From Cryphonectria parasitica EP155 (lineage: Eukaryota > Ascomycota > Sordariomycetes > Diaporthales > Cryphonectriaceae), in assembly GCF_011745365.1 (NCBI RefSeq), contig NW_024468915.1, positions 908,653 through 972,652 on the forward strand: DNA of 64,000 bases, written 5' to 3'. Positions 36,324-47,513 of the stretch are shown piece by piece. A program made the position numbers and the translations under genes. Below the pieces are notes generated by a model. It searched no databases. It saw nothing but the letters and a program-made list of their open reading frames with translations, and was not told where the DNA came from. The stretch's first letter is position 1. The number at the start of each line of letters is the position of its first letter.

Positions 36324-37274
36324 TCAGCCCATAGACCTCCATACTGCTCTTGCATACCCCTCCAGCTCTTGGACACTGAGAACAAAATCACTCTCTCCAG
36401 GGCCTGGATTTCGTAAGAAAAGAAGTCTAAAGGGCAACACCAGCGCGCTACTAACGATGCTGAATGTTGGTGGGACTGTCGGATTCTTGGTGATGGTGAT
36501 AATCTGCCGCAGCACTAGTGCTAGTATTCCTGTGGATCGGGTATTTGTTGCTCCAGGTCGTTGGACTGGTATATCCTCTTCCCATCTCTCAATACTGATT
36601 TCCGATCGTCTTCGGTCCCATTTGATCAGAAGCACAATTTTCACATCATGGTCCGATGCAGCGAGCCACCATCTCATATCTTGGCGTAAGTATTGCTGGG
36701 ATTCGGAATATCCAGCCTCGATAACGAGTGTTGGCCAGGCATTTGGTCCATCGCGCTCTGGAGATGGGCCTCCTGAAGAATCGCCCTCTCCGCTTCCATC
36801 ACCAGCCCCAGAATTTGGTTTTGTGTAACATGTAGTGGCCGCCATAGTACTCCATCTGTCCTCCAGGCCTCTGCCGAAAATCTGAAAAGAGATTTTCTGG
36901 TATATATGGCTATGCATAGCTTCGTGTAGTCTGGATGGGATCGTGATAAAGAGTATCCGCGATTTAGCATCATATCGGCGCAAGCGGACCTTAGGTCGTC
37001 GAGTTTCGCAATTAATGAGATCGAAATCCATAGGATCAACATCTAATCAGATAGTTAGTATAAGATTAGATCAGATCAGGAAATAATAAAGAAGAAAGAA
37101 AAAAAACATACTTGTGATTATAATCAACTCTTTGGGACCAATACAGGCCATCTCGTGGTTGAATCGCTCGACAGTCGTGAATTGTATCTTCGGTATATCA
37201 TCATCATCGTCTGCTAGCACAGAAGTCGTGGGGGTAGATATGGACATGGATCTGGACAGAGGCGATGCAGCCAT
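36324..37274 (-). CDS. Orphan fungal protein, possibly PD-(D/E)XK nuclease-like
   Basis: Exons 37274-37112 and 37042-36324 join in frame to 293 aa; the intron is A/T-rich with a GTATGT donor and ATTAG acceptor. The N-terminus is Ser/Thr-rich with an Asp run, followed by a helical segment ending KELIIIT. The core holds RPKVRLRRYDAKSRILFIT, then AWPTLVIEAGYSES, a tryptophan-rich DMRWWLAAS, and DVKIVLLIKW. This order (strand with VIE, helix, then a strand with a Lys) recalls the nuclease-like fold of many lineage-specific fungal proteins, but I cannot identify a full catalytic set. It is a lone gene in gene-poor DNA, and no partner or transposon feature is seen. The product is unproven. Confidence 0.6.
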
Positions 37275-38941
37275 CGTGGATATGGAAGAGTTGAGACTTT
37301 AGAAATTGAAATTGTGTTATGCCCAAGGTGTTTGTTGGTGGCAGAAGGAAGAAAGGAAAGGGATCTTTGTTTGTCCAGGTCTGATTGTCGATTCGCGCGT
37401 ATTCATTGAGGTGTGTGCTAAGTAGCCAAAACGGGCAGCCACTATACGCAGTTTTGGCCTGCTGTAATGCGCTAGTTCGGACTTCCGAAAGCCGTTCCTT
37501 TTGTGTTTTTCATCGGTCCTGAGGATAGTTGCCCATGGGCTCAATCAACTTTTACGCGCTTTTGCTACCCATTAACATCACTCACCCCTTAGGCTCCTTT
37601 CCATCGCTATATTTACCCTCATTTTGGTGTGGGACGCAAACCACTGTTTGACTGCCGCGGGAGCTACCAAAATGAGTTCCGAAAGCTACCCTTGAAAGCC
37701 CCCATGGCGCAGCGCTTGATAGCGGTACCAATTGTTGCATACTTTACCAGTAGATCTCTGGTAGCCACACAGCTGGGTACCTTGGCACCTCTCAATAGGT
37801 GTTTTCTTGACCACGGGGAATTTTCGCAATTGCATGCAGGAGCTGTTCGCCATGTCTCAGGTTTTCTTTGACCGGAAACAATACTTTGTATTGCCTCAGA
37901 CCTCGACACAGTACCAAGTCCCTGGTATCAGCATTGAAGCACTCCAACTTTCTGCAACAATAAATTGTACTGAGTTATGGGAGGAATATTTGAATGCGGA
38001 AGGACTTTTTGGTGGCATAAGAATGCTGGGCAAGGTGTGAAGACCCTGCCATGTGCTGCTAACAGCCAAAGAAACCAACATTGACAATAGGGGAGTACAT
38101 TGTAGTACATATCACATGGAACACATGTCTGTCTACTATTGATCATGATCCTTTTCTTTCTTTTATTGTCTTTTTTTTGGGGGGGGCGGGGGGGCGGAGG
38201 GCCTTTGTTTCTTATTCTCTTAACTTGTTCAAGACAAAACAGTTGTTGATGTCTGTTGTGTCGATACTACTTATGTACTTCATTCTATGTACTGACAATA
38301 CAAACTGGATTGCGCAGTTCTGACCCTGTACTACCAAGGTACGTAAGACTAAATGCTGTGCTACAGCGTTACGCTACGTACTTACCTAACAGGGACCCTA
38401 ACCCCAGCCACAACCTCCCGCCACCGGAATTCAGTCCAAGCTGATGTGGGCCCGTTGCCATGCTGAGACCAGGGCCCTGCTTGCGTGGGTCTGCTCTCTT
38501 CTCATACTTACCCAGCTACCACCACGCCAGAGAGAGCCAAAACACCGTCCCCTCTCTCCCTCCCTCCTCTTTTCCGTCGCAAGTACCACCAATCCCTCCA
38601 AACCCCGCGACCCGCTCAGAGGCGCCGCCCATCGCCTCAGCAGAACATAAAATAATTGCTTGCGATCTTGTTCCTTTGCTTCTCCGCGGTTTTCTACCAC
38701 AGCTTCATTGACGCCTTGCGCGGTTTTTTGCTAGCTGCCGTTGTGGTCTCATCCCACGCGACGAATCTACCGCTCTAACACGCGACGGCTTCGTGTTTAC
38801 AGCCCTCGAGCCACCATCCCCCCTCGCGTCGGCGCGTCCACAGTTCATCGCCCCTAGGGTGATCTTCTTCTCAGAGGCGCCCCTCGCACTGCTGTCTCCA
38901 TTTGTTACTCGTCATAGCCTCCCCGCGACACCGTCACGACC
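37275..38941. other. Intergenic region with RAD21 promoter and leader
   Basis: About 1.7 kb without a supported coding region. The right part (about 38450-38940) is GC-rich, pyrimidine-rich and probably the RAD21 promoter and 5' leader. A telomere-like decamer occurs at 38395-38404. Confidence 0.5.
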
Positions 38942-40926
38942 ATGTTCTACTCGGAAGAACTCTTCCAGAAGACCGGGCCTCTGGCCCGGATCTGGCTCTC
39001 GGCCAATCTGGAGCGCAAGCTGTCCAAGCAGTCCATCCTCCAGTCCAACCTCTCCGAGAGCGTCGAGCAGATTATCACGCCAAATCAGGCCCCGATGGCG
39101 CTGCGGATGACTGGCCAGCTGCTCCTCGGTGTCGTCAGGATATACAGCCGCAAGGCCCGATACTTGTTAGATGACTGCAATGAGGCCCTGTTGAAGATCA
39201 AGATGGTAGAGTCCCCCCAACCCATTCAACATACACATAAGTCTGCGTCGCAACTCTGCTGACAACCTATCAGGCTTTCCGATCCTCGGGCAACAATGAC
39301 ATGCCCGCAAACCTGCAGCTCCCGAATCGGGAGTCTCTCCTCTTGCCCGATCGGATCACCCCTTACGATAACCTCGATCTGCTTCCTGCGCCTGATGTCG
39401 ACCTGCTCTTGAGTCAGGACGCAGATTTGAATTCTCAGCCTCTGGGTCGCAAGGGACGCGTTAGTCACCGGGACATCAACCTGCAAGAAGATTTCAACAA
39501 TAGCCAGTTCCTGATGGACGGACTGGACAAGGACGACGGCTTAGACTTGGCTAATGTGGACGATTTGGATCTTCAACTCGACTTTGGCATGGATCTTGAT
39601 GACCAGCCCACCAGACTGACTGTCGAAATGGGTCGTGAGGCTCCCGCTGCCAGGGGAGTCGAGGAAGATATGTTTAGCGAGTTTGATCTCCCGCAGCCCG
39701 CTAAGGGAAGGGGTCATGATGAGTCTACGGCGCTCGGGTTTGGTGACGGCGGAATCCGCATCCATGATGATGACGGGGACATCATGATGGGAGATGACGA
39801 CTTCCAGCTCAACCTCGGAGACCAGACCGCTTTGGCTGCGGGCGCGGCCAGACCAGACATGGCAAGAGCTCGCATTTCCGAGTCTCCCCTGTCAGACATC
39901 GATGAGGCGTTTGCCAAGGAGATCGAGCTCGAATACACACGGACCACGGATGTGTACGAGCCTAACGAGGACGACGAGACGATGGTGAACCGCAAGGCGC
40001 CACAGCGGTCCAAGAAGCGGAAGATTATTGCCCCCGACGAGCAGACCATGCTTAGCGGTGCTGTTTTCAAGGAGCAGCAGCGGAAGCACGACAACATTCT
40101 TAAGCCCCAGGTCTTCCTCCCCAGAGACCCTTATCTCTTGGCCCTGATGGAAATGCAAAAGAACGGCGGGTTCCTGGCCAGCATCACGATGGACGGACAG
40201 AGCGCCATGTGGGCGCCAGAACTGAAAGGCCTTTTGTCCCTGGACGCTGTCCGGGCGCCGAGCGATCTCAAACGCAAGCGGGATAGTGGAATTGCGGACA
40301 TGGGCTCGGAAGGCGAACTGGGCGCTTCCAAGTCACCACGCCTCGAGATCGACAACGACGAGGACCCCTTCGCTGTAGGCGGGACGGACCTCGGCAACCA
40401 GTCCGTGGCACCAGACGGGACGATCCTCGAGATTGCCGGAGACGATGGAATGGTCATTCATGACGATGACGACAACACGGCCATGCCGAACTTTGATGAC
40501 ACGACAGCCCCTCTTGTGCATCCTGCCGACAGCGGCCCAGTGTCCATCGGTACCAAGCACGCCGTGCACATCTTGCGCGACCTGTTTGGTGACGAGGCTG
40601 CAACCAACGCCGACAAGCGCAAGAAGACCTCTGTGGTGTTCCAGGACCTCCTGCCCGAGAAGAGGACGACCAAGGCCGACGCGACGAAGATGTTCTTCGA
40701 GTGCCTGGTGCTTGCTACCAAGGACGCCATCAAGGTTGAACAGCCTGAGGGTGCCCTGGACGGCCCCATCCGCGTGAGAGGCAAGCGTGGCCTCTGGGGT
40801 GCTTGGGCCGAGCGTGAGGCTGGCGGCGAGATCGACCAACAGGAAGAAACGGAGGACCACCCCACAAACCAGCCCCAGTATGCCATCTCTAGCAGCCCTG
40901 CGGCGGCTGTTGCCGTCACGGCCTAG
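38942..40926 (+). CDS. RAD21: Cohesin kleisin subunit RAD21/SCC1
   Basis: Kleisin that closes the SMC1-SMC3 cohesin ring and holds sister chromatids together until separase cuts it. Exons 38942-39205 and 39274-40926 give 638 aa. The N-terminal domain that binds SMC3 is clear: MFYSEELFQKTGPLARIWLS, then QLLLGVVRIYSRKARYLLDDC. The middle is acidic and disordered, rich in Asp-Leu-Asp repeats. At residues 204-209 TVEMGR followed by Glu matches the ExGR type of fungal separase site. A basic KKRK patch follows. The C-terminal winged helix that binds SMC1 is present (AVHILRDLFGD to GLWGAWAERE). It looks like the mitotic paralogue rather than REC8, because the N-terminal motif and ending are RAD21-like. 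Confidence 0.94.
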
Positions 40927-42354
40927 AAGGCTTGAGCCCGCCCTGCCTGCGGCTGCTCCTGCAGCCTGCACGCGGCTGGGTAGCTATCAAGTTTCTGTAC
41001 ATATGTAGACTTGTCTGATTTTCTGGAACCTGGCGTCAGCGTGTTGTCGTTATTTTTTCAGCCACGCGGCCAAGTGGCGTTTCGGCGTGGCCGGAGGACA
41101 TAGCTCATTCTCTGCGGTGGGTTGGGTTTTTTCTCTCTTTCTCTTTAGGATCTGTCCCGGTTGGACTAAAGCCTCGAGGAGGACGGTGCCAAAATGATTG
41201 GGTCTGTTTTCCATTCTTTCATACGGCTTCTTGACTTTTCTGGACCACTGCGGTCCCTTCTGGATAGGTTGCAGAGCGTAGCACGCATGCATCATGTACG
41301 TAGATACAATACACCAACCAAGGACGCTATTTAGCATCACTTGTCAGCAGTCGCATATGCGGCCCGTAGCATGAAGAGAGCAAGAAAGTTCCATTAGTGA
41401 CTACTCCAGTACTGAACAATGCATCATCTAAACGAGTCTCTGCAACGTGATGTCGCACCTCCACCATTGATTACCCGCAGACACGGTCCTACTTCCAACT
41501 CTCCTCACCTAGGCGTATCATATGTGCTACGCATCACGTGCCACGTCTTCAATTCCTTCTTCTGTACCATAAGAGACAAAAGAGTAAGGATGTGGGCGGC
41601 GGGGAGAATATCCTAGCTTCTTACCGGCGTGCTCTGCTATGACATCTAGGCTGGGCAGGTGGAAACAGGTCTCCGGGCCAACAAGCCGGCAGCAGACTGA
41701 ATCTCCGAAGGTTGAAGAGTCTGGCCAGTCTTTGTTATCTACGTTTCGATTATGAAGCGGACATTGTACATTTTATTATCATTATTCTAGTAACCTTCTT
41801 TATTTCTTTTTGGTTGCTGATAAGAATCAAGATCTTTTCGAAGAGTAATTTGGCCGTGCACATATTTTTGAGACGGTGATCTTGAGTTTTTTTCTTCTTT
41901 CTTTCTTTCTGCCTCTTAGCACTCCAAGGCTTGGTCGGTAACGAAGCAATGCGGTTGCAACTGTGTAAATAGTGTGCACACATCACCTACTACTATGTAC
42001 TTACTACTATGTCTATATGCCTGGTCTTGCAGCAGATTGATTACCTTTTGGTATCATATCAGAATGCAGGACCCAGTCGTCTGGGAATTCGGCCGAGGAG
42101 CGCGGGATCCGTTTCCCTTTTGGATCTTGGTATGATTGACCAAACCTCGGTTGGCCCCTCTGCTTTCGCCTTAGCGGAGTGATCGGTCGTTTTGTTCCCC
42201 CTTGCTGTTTTCCCCCTGTTGTTAGCAAGAGGCTTGAATCTTCCCCTCGTCTAATAGTAGTAGGCCCCGTGAACCATGCCACACAAGCCACAGCCACATA
42301 GTCATAGCGCCAGCTCCAGTACACTACCCAGCAGCTCCAGCTCCAGCAACAGGC

Positions 42355-42381
42355 ATCAGCAGCAGCAGCAGCAGCAGCAGT
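42355..42381. repeat. (AGC)n microsatellite
   Basis: About nine AGC units in non-coding DNA. Confidence 0.85.
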
Positions 42382-42796
42382 TAGTAGGCCCGGTTGCCCC
42401 AGCACCCCAGCACCAGGTAGTTGGTTAGTTAGTGTACAGTAGGGGCAAGGTAGGCATGTAGGGTAGCACTGCATAGGCGTGATGGGCTGCAGGGACGATT
42501 GTCAGGGTGTCCCGTATCATGGGGTCGACATGTCTTGTCTCTCTACTCTCGTGTCTCGCTTTCGTGTGCTCTCGTGGGTCAAAATTCTAATCAAATCAAA
42601 GCAGATTGGGGGCAATCCCAACCCGAATCCGCATCTCTGCGGCCCCGCTCCCTCCCCCCCCCCCGGCTCCCCTCAAGCCCACATTCCATCATCGCCTCTT
42701 CAGGGACCCCCCTCTTTCCGTAGCCCATCATCGTTCTTGCCCGTCAGGGTTCCCTCCGAGGTGGCCATGCCATGCCAGGCCATGCCTCTCTCTCAC

Positions 42797-42821
42797 TACT
42801 ACTACTACTACTACTACTACT
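42797..42821. repeat. (ACT)n microsatellite
   Basis: About eight ACT units in the pyrimidine-rich region. Confidence 0.85.
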
Positions 42822-44262
42822 CTCCCCTGGCAACCTCGTCATATTGCGTACTTGGTTAGTCTATCATCTGCAGGCACAACTTCCTCCAGACTGCAGGAAC
42901 AGGCAAAGTCCCAACAACCTACCTGCTTGCATTACCCAGTGCATTTGTCTTTCACAGCTACTACGTACGTCCACGTTTGCCTTTCTGGTCTGCATCCCTT
43001 CCTTCGTTCCTTCGCTCCCTCCACGCATCTCTCCCTCCTCCTCCTCCTCCTGCCCCCCCCCCCTCCTACCCTCCTCTCGATTCGTCCTACGACCCTGCAC
43101 ATTCAATTGCATACGGGTCAGAGGCTGGGGCTGCAATCTGTTATTGACGGGGTGTTCCTACTGCCCGTCCTCTTCCTCTTTCTGTCGACTCTGGATCCTA
43201 TTTTTGTTCTTCCCTTATGCACCCCGCCTCCGATTGACCTCGTTCTATGCTATCCCACCCTTGCGCGATCTTGTTTCATATCATCTTTATTTGACTGCCC
43301 CTGAGCGCCATATTGCGCCGCGCCAAGAAAGAAGCCCATTCTTTCATTCAATTCAATCAATCCGTTTGGGCAATTCACCCAACAACAAGACGCGCACACC
43401 TTTGAGACTTGAACTTACACATACTCTCTCACACACACCAAACAGGCTTGCAACTCCCGGTCAGAATACCCCCAGAGCAGCATCATCGAGGTCGAGAGTA
43501 CCAACAAGACCAATAACTGTCTCCTCGTGTCTAAGGCTTGCCACCACAGAAAGCGTCTGTATTCTCTCGCACAGCTGGACTCAGCATTGGACTCAAGTCT
43601 CTCTTCCGCTAGCGACGGACCGGGCGCAGATCTGACGCCTATCACCATCTCGCCAGACCCAGCGAGCAGTGGACACAAGTTCTTTCCACCTCACCTCACC
43701 TTACCTCACCCACAGAGCACTCCAACACAAGTCAAACGCAATATCTTTCCTCTACGCCTGAACCCAACCGACCGAAACAGTTTCGTACCAATCTGGTTGT
43801 TTCAGTCACATTTTCTCTGCCATCTCCGATGTTGATTTGAGACCGCTGTCTCCTGCTCACGCCGTTTGTCGCCTGTCTCTTAAGTTTATATTACCGCATA
43901 CTCCGGCGTTCCGCGGCATGCCATTACTACAGGGGACCCGCAGCATCCTTTCCTCCACCACTTCTCTCAACAGACAATCAATGCTTGCTGGCTTACAACA
44001 TTGTTCATATCGCTACTGAGTGGTCCATTTCTTTCGTGGAGGAACCACCCCAGCGGGGGCCGGTGAGCACCTATCCTTAGGGGCAGCACCGGAGCCACCA
44101 CCTGTGAGGAAGAGAAGCAGGAGGAACTGTTGTGTTGTGTAGTTGCCGTCTAGTTGTCCAGTTGTCGTTATTCGTACCGAGCACGCGACCTCCCTTCTCC
44201 GACCGACCAACGCTCCCCGCACACGTACGCACTCTCTCACTACACCCCCTCCCCCCCAAAAG

Positions 44263-45753
44263 ATGTCCGATCACGATGACCACAATGGCGGCCTCGTTGC
44301 CGCTCTGCGGTCCGTCTGGTTTTACTACATCGCCTGCACACCGTGTCGAAAGATCGGACACCGCCGCGAGACGAGGAAGGAGGCCGAGCGGGAACGGACC
44401 ATCAAGGCCCGACTCGAGATGGAACAGCCCGGCCTGTACCGACACCCAAACCCCGAGAACACGAATCAGTACTGGATGGAGGACATCAACATGGGGCCCA
44501 GGCTACCGAAGCGCGGCGCCAGCCAGACCACGAGCCAGAGGAAGCTGAAGAGCTCAGGTACGGAGGCGACAGACAGGACGGCGGGCGCCTCTTCGCCCAG
44601 GGACCGCCAGACGAGCATCGGCAGCAGCACCCAATTCCACAGCGCCGAGACCGCCAGCAGCCCTACCATGGTCGCCGAGGACTTTGAGAGACGCACCACC
44701 CTGTCCATGTCCGTCACGGACTCGCAGGACCTGGACTGGAACCGCAAGAGGTACGAGAGGGAGGACGAGGAGCTGTGGGGCCACCAGATGGCCAATAAAG
44801 CTGGCCAGAGGCTCCGCGAGGTCATCACGAAAGGGCGAGACACTGCCGGCAGGCTGTTCGAGACAGGCCGCCCGCAGCGTGAGCGGGGGATCACCGAGGA
44901 GGAGCGCACCGGCTTCTACTCCGCGCCGCGAAACCCGCCCGTGAACGACTACCACCCACCTGTGGTCAGCAGCCGGCCCGCCAGCAAGCACGAGTACCGC
45001 TGGATGCTACAGCCCCCGCCACCGGCCAAGGTCATGGAGGGGAAGGTACCTGTGAGCAGGAGCGGGTCCCTCACCAGCGTTGCCAGCCGTCGGACAGCCG
45101 CCGCGTCCCTCGCCAGCAAGGAGGAGCTCGGACTCGGGCGCCTCGTCGGGGAGAAGATCGTCAAGGATAAGATCCGCAAGGGCGAGATGCCCAACGAGGC
45201 CGAGGGATCCATCCGCACCGCCCGCCCCAACACGCGGAGGTCGAGAACTGCCTCGACCCTGAGCAGCCTCCCGAGCCAACGATCTCAGCGCTCTCACATG
45301 TCGCAGCGGTCGGCCAGGAGCCGGAGCAACACCACCGGGTCCGAGTCCTCGGACACAATCTACGAGCGGAGGAGGAAGAGGAGAATGGCCAAGCAGAGGG
45401 CGGCGGACGCGGCTGCCGGCTCGGAGGCCGATGACGAGACCGACGACGACGAGCACACCCACTCGCCGGAGCGACACGCCGTACAGAGGCCCAAGCTGCA
45501 GACCATCGCCAGCTCGGACCTCTCGAGCAGAAAGTCGGAGGCCGGCGCGAACCTGCACCCCGCCCTTGTGGCCACCCTGTCCGAGCCCGCCCCGTCGTCG
45601 CCCAGCACTGTTGTCGATAGCTCCCCGAAGGGATCGTCACCACCCCTAGACGATGTCACCAACCAGGCGAACGCCACTGCCATTGTCGCCGATGATGCCG
45701 CCAAGAGACGGCCGGCCGGTGCATCTGTCGACAGCGGTCTCGCCCTGGCCTAG
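44263..45753 (+). CDS. Unrecognised basic, serine-rich fungal protein
   Basis: Single-exon gene of 496 aa starting at the ATG 44263 after a CT/C-rich leader (AAAAG just before ATG). The N-terminus has a hydrophobic patch (VAALRSVWFYYIACTPC) with two Cys beside a very basic helix (RKIGHRRETRKEAERER), so membrane association, possibly by acylation, is conceivable. A block PGLYRHPNPENTNQYWMEDI looks like the most constrained part. The rest is disordered: Ser/Arg-rich stretches (SQRSQRSHMSQRSARSRS), a basic RRRKRRMAKQR nuclear-signal-like stretch, an acidic DDETDDDE patch, and a Ser/Pro tail. High GC and uninterrupted frame support a real gene, but I do not recognise the family or its function. 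Confidence 0.75.
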   Translation: MSDHDDHNGGLVAALRSVWFYYIACTPCRKIGHRRETRKEAERERTIKARLEMEQPGLYRHPNPENTNQYWMEDINMGPRLPKRGASQTTSQRKLKSSGTEATDRTAGASSPRDRQTSIGSSTQFHSAETASSPTMVAEDFERRTTLSMSVTDSQDLDWNRKRYEREDEELWGHQMANKAGQRLREVITKGRDTAGRLFETGRPQRERGITEEERTGFYSAPRNPPVNDYHPPVVSSRPASKHEYRWMLQPPPPAKVMEGKVPVSRSGSLTSVASRRTAAASLASKEELGLGRLVGEKIVKDKIRKGEMPNEAEGSIRTARPNTRRSRTASTLSSLPSQRSQRSHMSQRSARSRSNTTGSESSDTIYERRRKRRMAKQRAADAAAGSEADDETDDDEHTHSPERHAVQRPKLQTIASSDLSSRKSEAGANLHPALVATLSEPAPSSPSTVVDSSPKGSSPPLDDVTNQANATAIVADDAAKRRPAGASVDSGLALA

Positions 45754-46631
45754 GTGTTGTCATAAGGCATCGTCCCCCGTCTGAGCCGCAACATAAGATG
45801 ATTACTACACACCCACACACACAACACACGAACCTGCATTGGAAACGGAGTCCCGAGGCAAATGCGTGTACCATTGTTGTTACTGATTCTTTTGTTTCTT
45901 TCTCTTCTTATTGTGCATATTTACACATTGGTTTGTTATCGTTCAGCCCTTGGTCTTTTGGTGGCTGCTCTTTTTTTGTGTTTTTTTTTTCTTTTGTTAG
46001 GGGGATGGGGCAGGAGGCCGCATTGCATCCTCATCGCATCAATACGAGTGCATGGTTGGTTTTTGCATTGGGCTAGGCACGTCAAGACTGCGAGGCGTTT
46101 TTGGTGGGAGTTCATTTTGAGGGCAGGGAGGGCGTTGTGTAGGTGCAGAGAGGCGGGCAGTGTGAAAGTGAGAGGAAGGGAGAGAGAGAGAGAGAAGTTG
46201 TCATACATATATACGTTGAAGAAGCATCATTATTAAGCAGAGGATAGTTAGCAGTAGAAGCGGCTGTTGGCACCTCACAAGGGAGACTGGCCGGTGAGCT
46301 GGAGAGAGAGAGAGAGAGAGGACAGAAAACTTCCGAGACAGATGAGTGTATCAAAAAGAAGATCTCTCACACCAAGTACTTGTCCTGACAGAGTGAAGTT
46401 TTCCTTTATAAATGTATCGTGATCTCGTGATTGGGTATAGATGATGGTAACCTTGTCATCCCCTTCCAAGTGCGTACTCCGTTGACCAGTCCTGATGTGT
46501 TTCCCTAGCCCGTGTTTGTTTCTCAATTGCACTCATGCAATGCAGCCTTCCCATAATAGCAACCATGACCCAGGTAGAAGAAGGAACCCCATTGCCCCGG
46601 CCATCGAAAGTTCTTGGAATGCGAAACAGTA
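45754..46631. other. Convergent intergenic region
   Basis: 3' flanks of two convergent genes. It contains short GA repeats (about 46178-46196 and 46301-46320) and T-rich tracts. I see no gene. Confidence 0.5.
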
Positions 46632-47513
46632 TCACAAGTACACACCTTCTCCCTCCTCCTCCTCCTCCTCGTTCTCGTCCTCCTTAACATCCGAAACCTG
46701 GTCTGGCACTCGGCCATCATCGACGGTGCTGGCGGTGTCTCTAGAGATAGGCTCCAAGACCCGCCGGAGCTCACCCACCTGAAAACCATCTACACCAGCT
46801 CCTTCCTGCCCTTCGCCCATCGGCCGCGATGTAGACGATGCCGCTGTCGCCGCCGCCGGCACCACAGGCGCACCGTCGGCCGCACCGGTGCCCTGGCTGT
46901 GCACCTCGTCCATGTGCAGCTGGCCATTCCGGATCGAGCCCGTCTGGAAGGTCCCGTCCGTCCAGGGGTTCCTCTCCTCCGTCACAGCTGGGCCTCCGGC
47001 CGCCGCCCCAGCCCCAGCCCCAGCCCCAGCTTCCACCCGAAGACCCTCATTGCCATTCACAACCAGTGCGCCGCCCACCACCACCTCGTCCTCGTCGTCG
47101 TCGTCGTCGTACCCTCCTCCAGACAGCCCGCTCTCCCTGTCGCGCGTTCTGAGGAGGGCCCTCAGGTCCTCATTGCCTGCGCCGTCCGCACCATTGAGCT
47201 CGAAGCCTGACCAGCTGACGCCTCTGCGCTCGACCTCGGCCTTAAGCAGCTCGATGCGGGCCATCATCCTCTCGATGACGAGGTTGTTTTCGCGGATGGC
47301 GTCGATGCAGTCCTGGTCCGGGACGCCGGGCGCCTGGCTGCCGATGGCGGTGCGGCGGCCGTCGGCGTAGGGCTGAAGGTCCTCGTTGCTGTGGGCCAGG
47401 TGGAGGATAGAGTTGCGCAGCTCGAGACACTTGAGGCGGAGGCTGACTAGGGGGAGGGAGGTGAGGGCTGCGGCGAAGCGGGCGGGGGTGATGGGGATGG
47501 CCTCTGAAGACAT
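46632..47513 (-). CDS. Tma17/Adc17-like proteasome assembly chaperone candidate
   Basis: Single-exon gene, 293 aa. The conserved part is residues 1-105: an IPITPARFAAALTSLPL start, then a helix with ELRNSILHLAHSN, a linker ending DQDCIDAIRENN, and LVIERMMARIELLKAEVERRG. The order (a short helix, an ENSI-type helix with a following SN pair, a gap, then an REN helix and coiled coil) resembles yeast Tma17/Adc17, which helps assemble the proteasome base with Rpt6. This match is from memory of the family pattern, not a search. The remaining about 190 residues are disordered, with Asp/Glu runs, an Ala-Gly repeat and a strongly acidic end, much longer than yeast Tma17. Shares a divergent promoter with GMP synthase. 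Confidence 0.55.
   Translation of the reverse strand: MSSEAIPITPARFAAALTSLPLVSLRLKCLELRNSILHLAHSNEDLQPYADGRRTAIGSQAPGVPDQDCIDAIRENNLVIERMMARIELLKAEVERRGVSWSGFELNGADGAGNEDLRALLRTRDRESGLSGGGYDDDDDEDEVVVGGALVVNGNEGLRVEAGAGAGAGAAAGGPAVTEERNPWTDGTFQTGSIRNGQLHMDEVHSQGTGAADGAPVVPAAATAASSTSRPMGEGQEGAGVDGFQVGELRRVLEPISRDTASTVDDGRVPDQVSDVKEDENEEEEEEGEGVYL

Larger units (their letters stand above)
40927..44262. other. Gene-poor, pyrimidine-rich 3.3 kb
   Basis: RAD21 3' flank at the left, then a stretch that from about 42600 onward is strongly C/T-rich on the + strand. Long open frames at 42606-43635 reflect this bias (Pro/Ser/Leu runs in two frames at once), not a gene. It includes an (AGC)n run at about 42355-42381, an (ACT)n run at about 42797-42821, and poly-C tracts at 42654-42664 and 43053-43063. 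The right half is probably the promoter and a long leader of the gene at 44263. Confidence 0.45.

Noticed and set aside
40333..40971. 212-aa minus-strand frame inside RAD21
   Set aside because: Antisense of the conserved C-terminal half of RAD21.
42606..43635. Overlapping frames of 232 and 287 aa in two phases
   Set aside because: They reflect a C/T-rich tract; leucine, serine and proline runs differ by frame and none has a domain.
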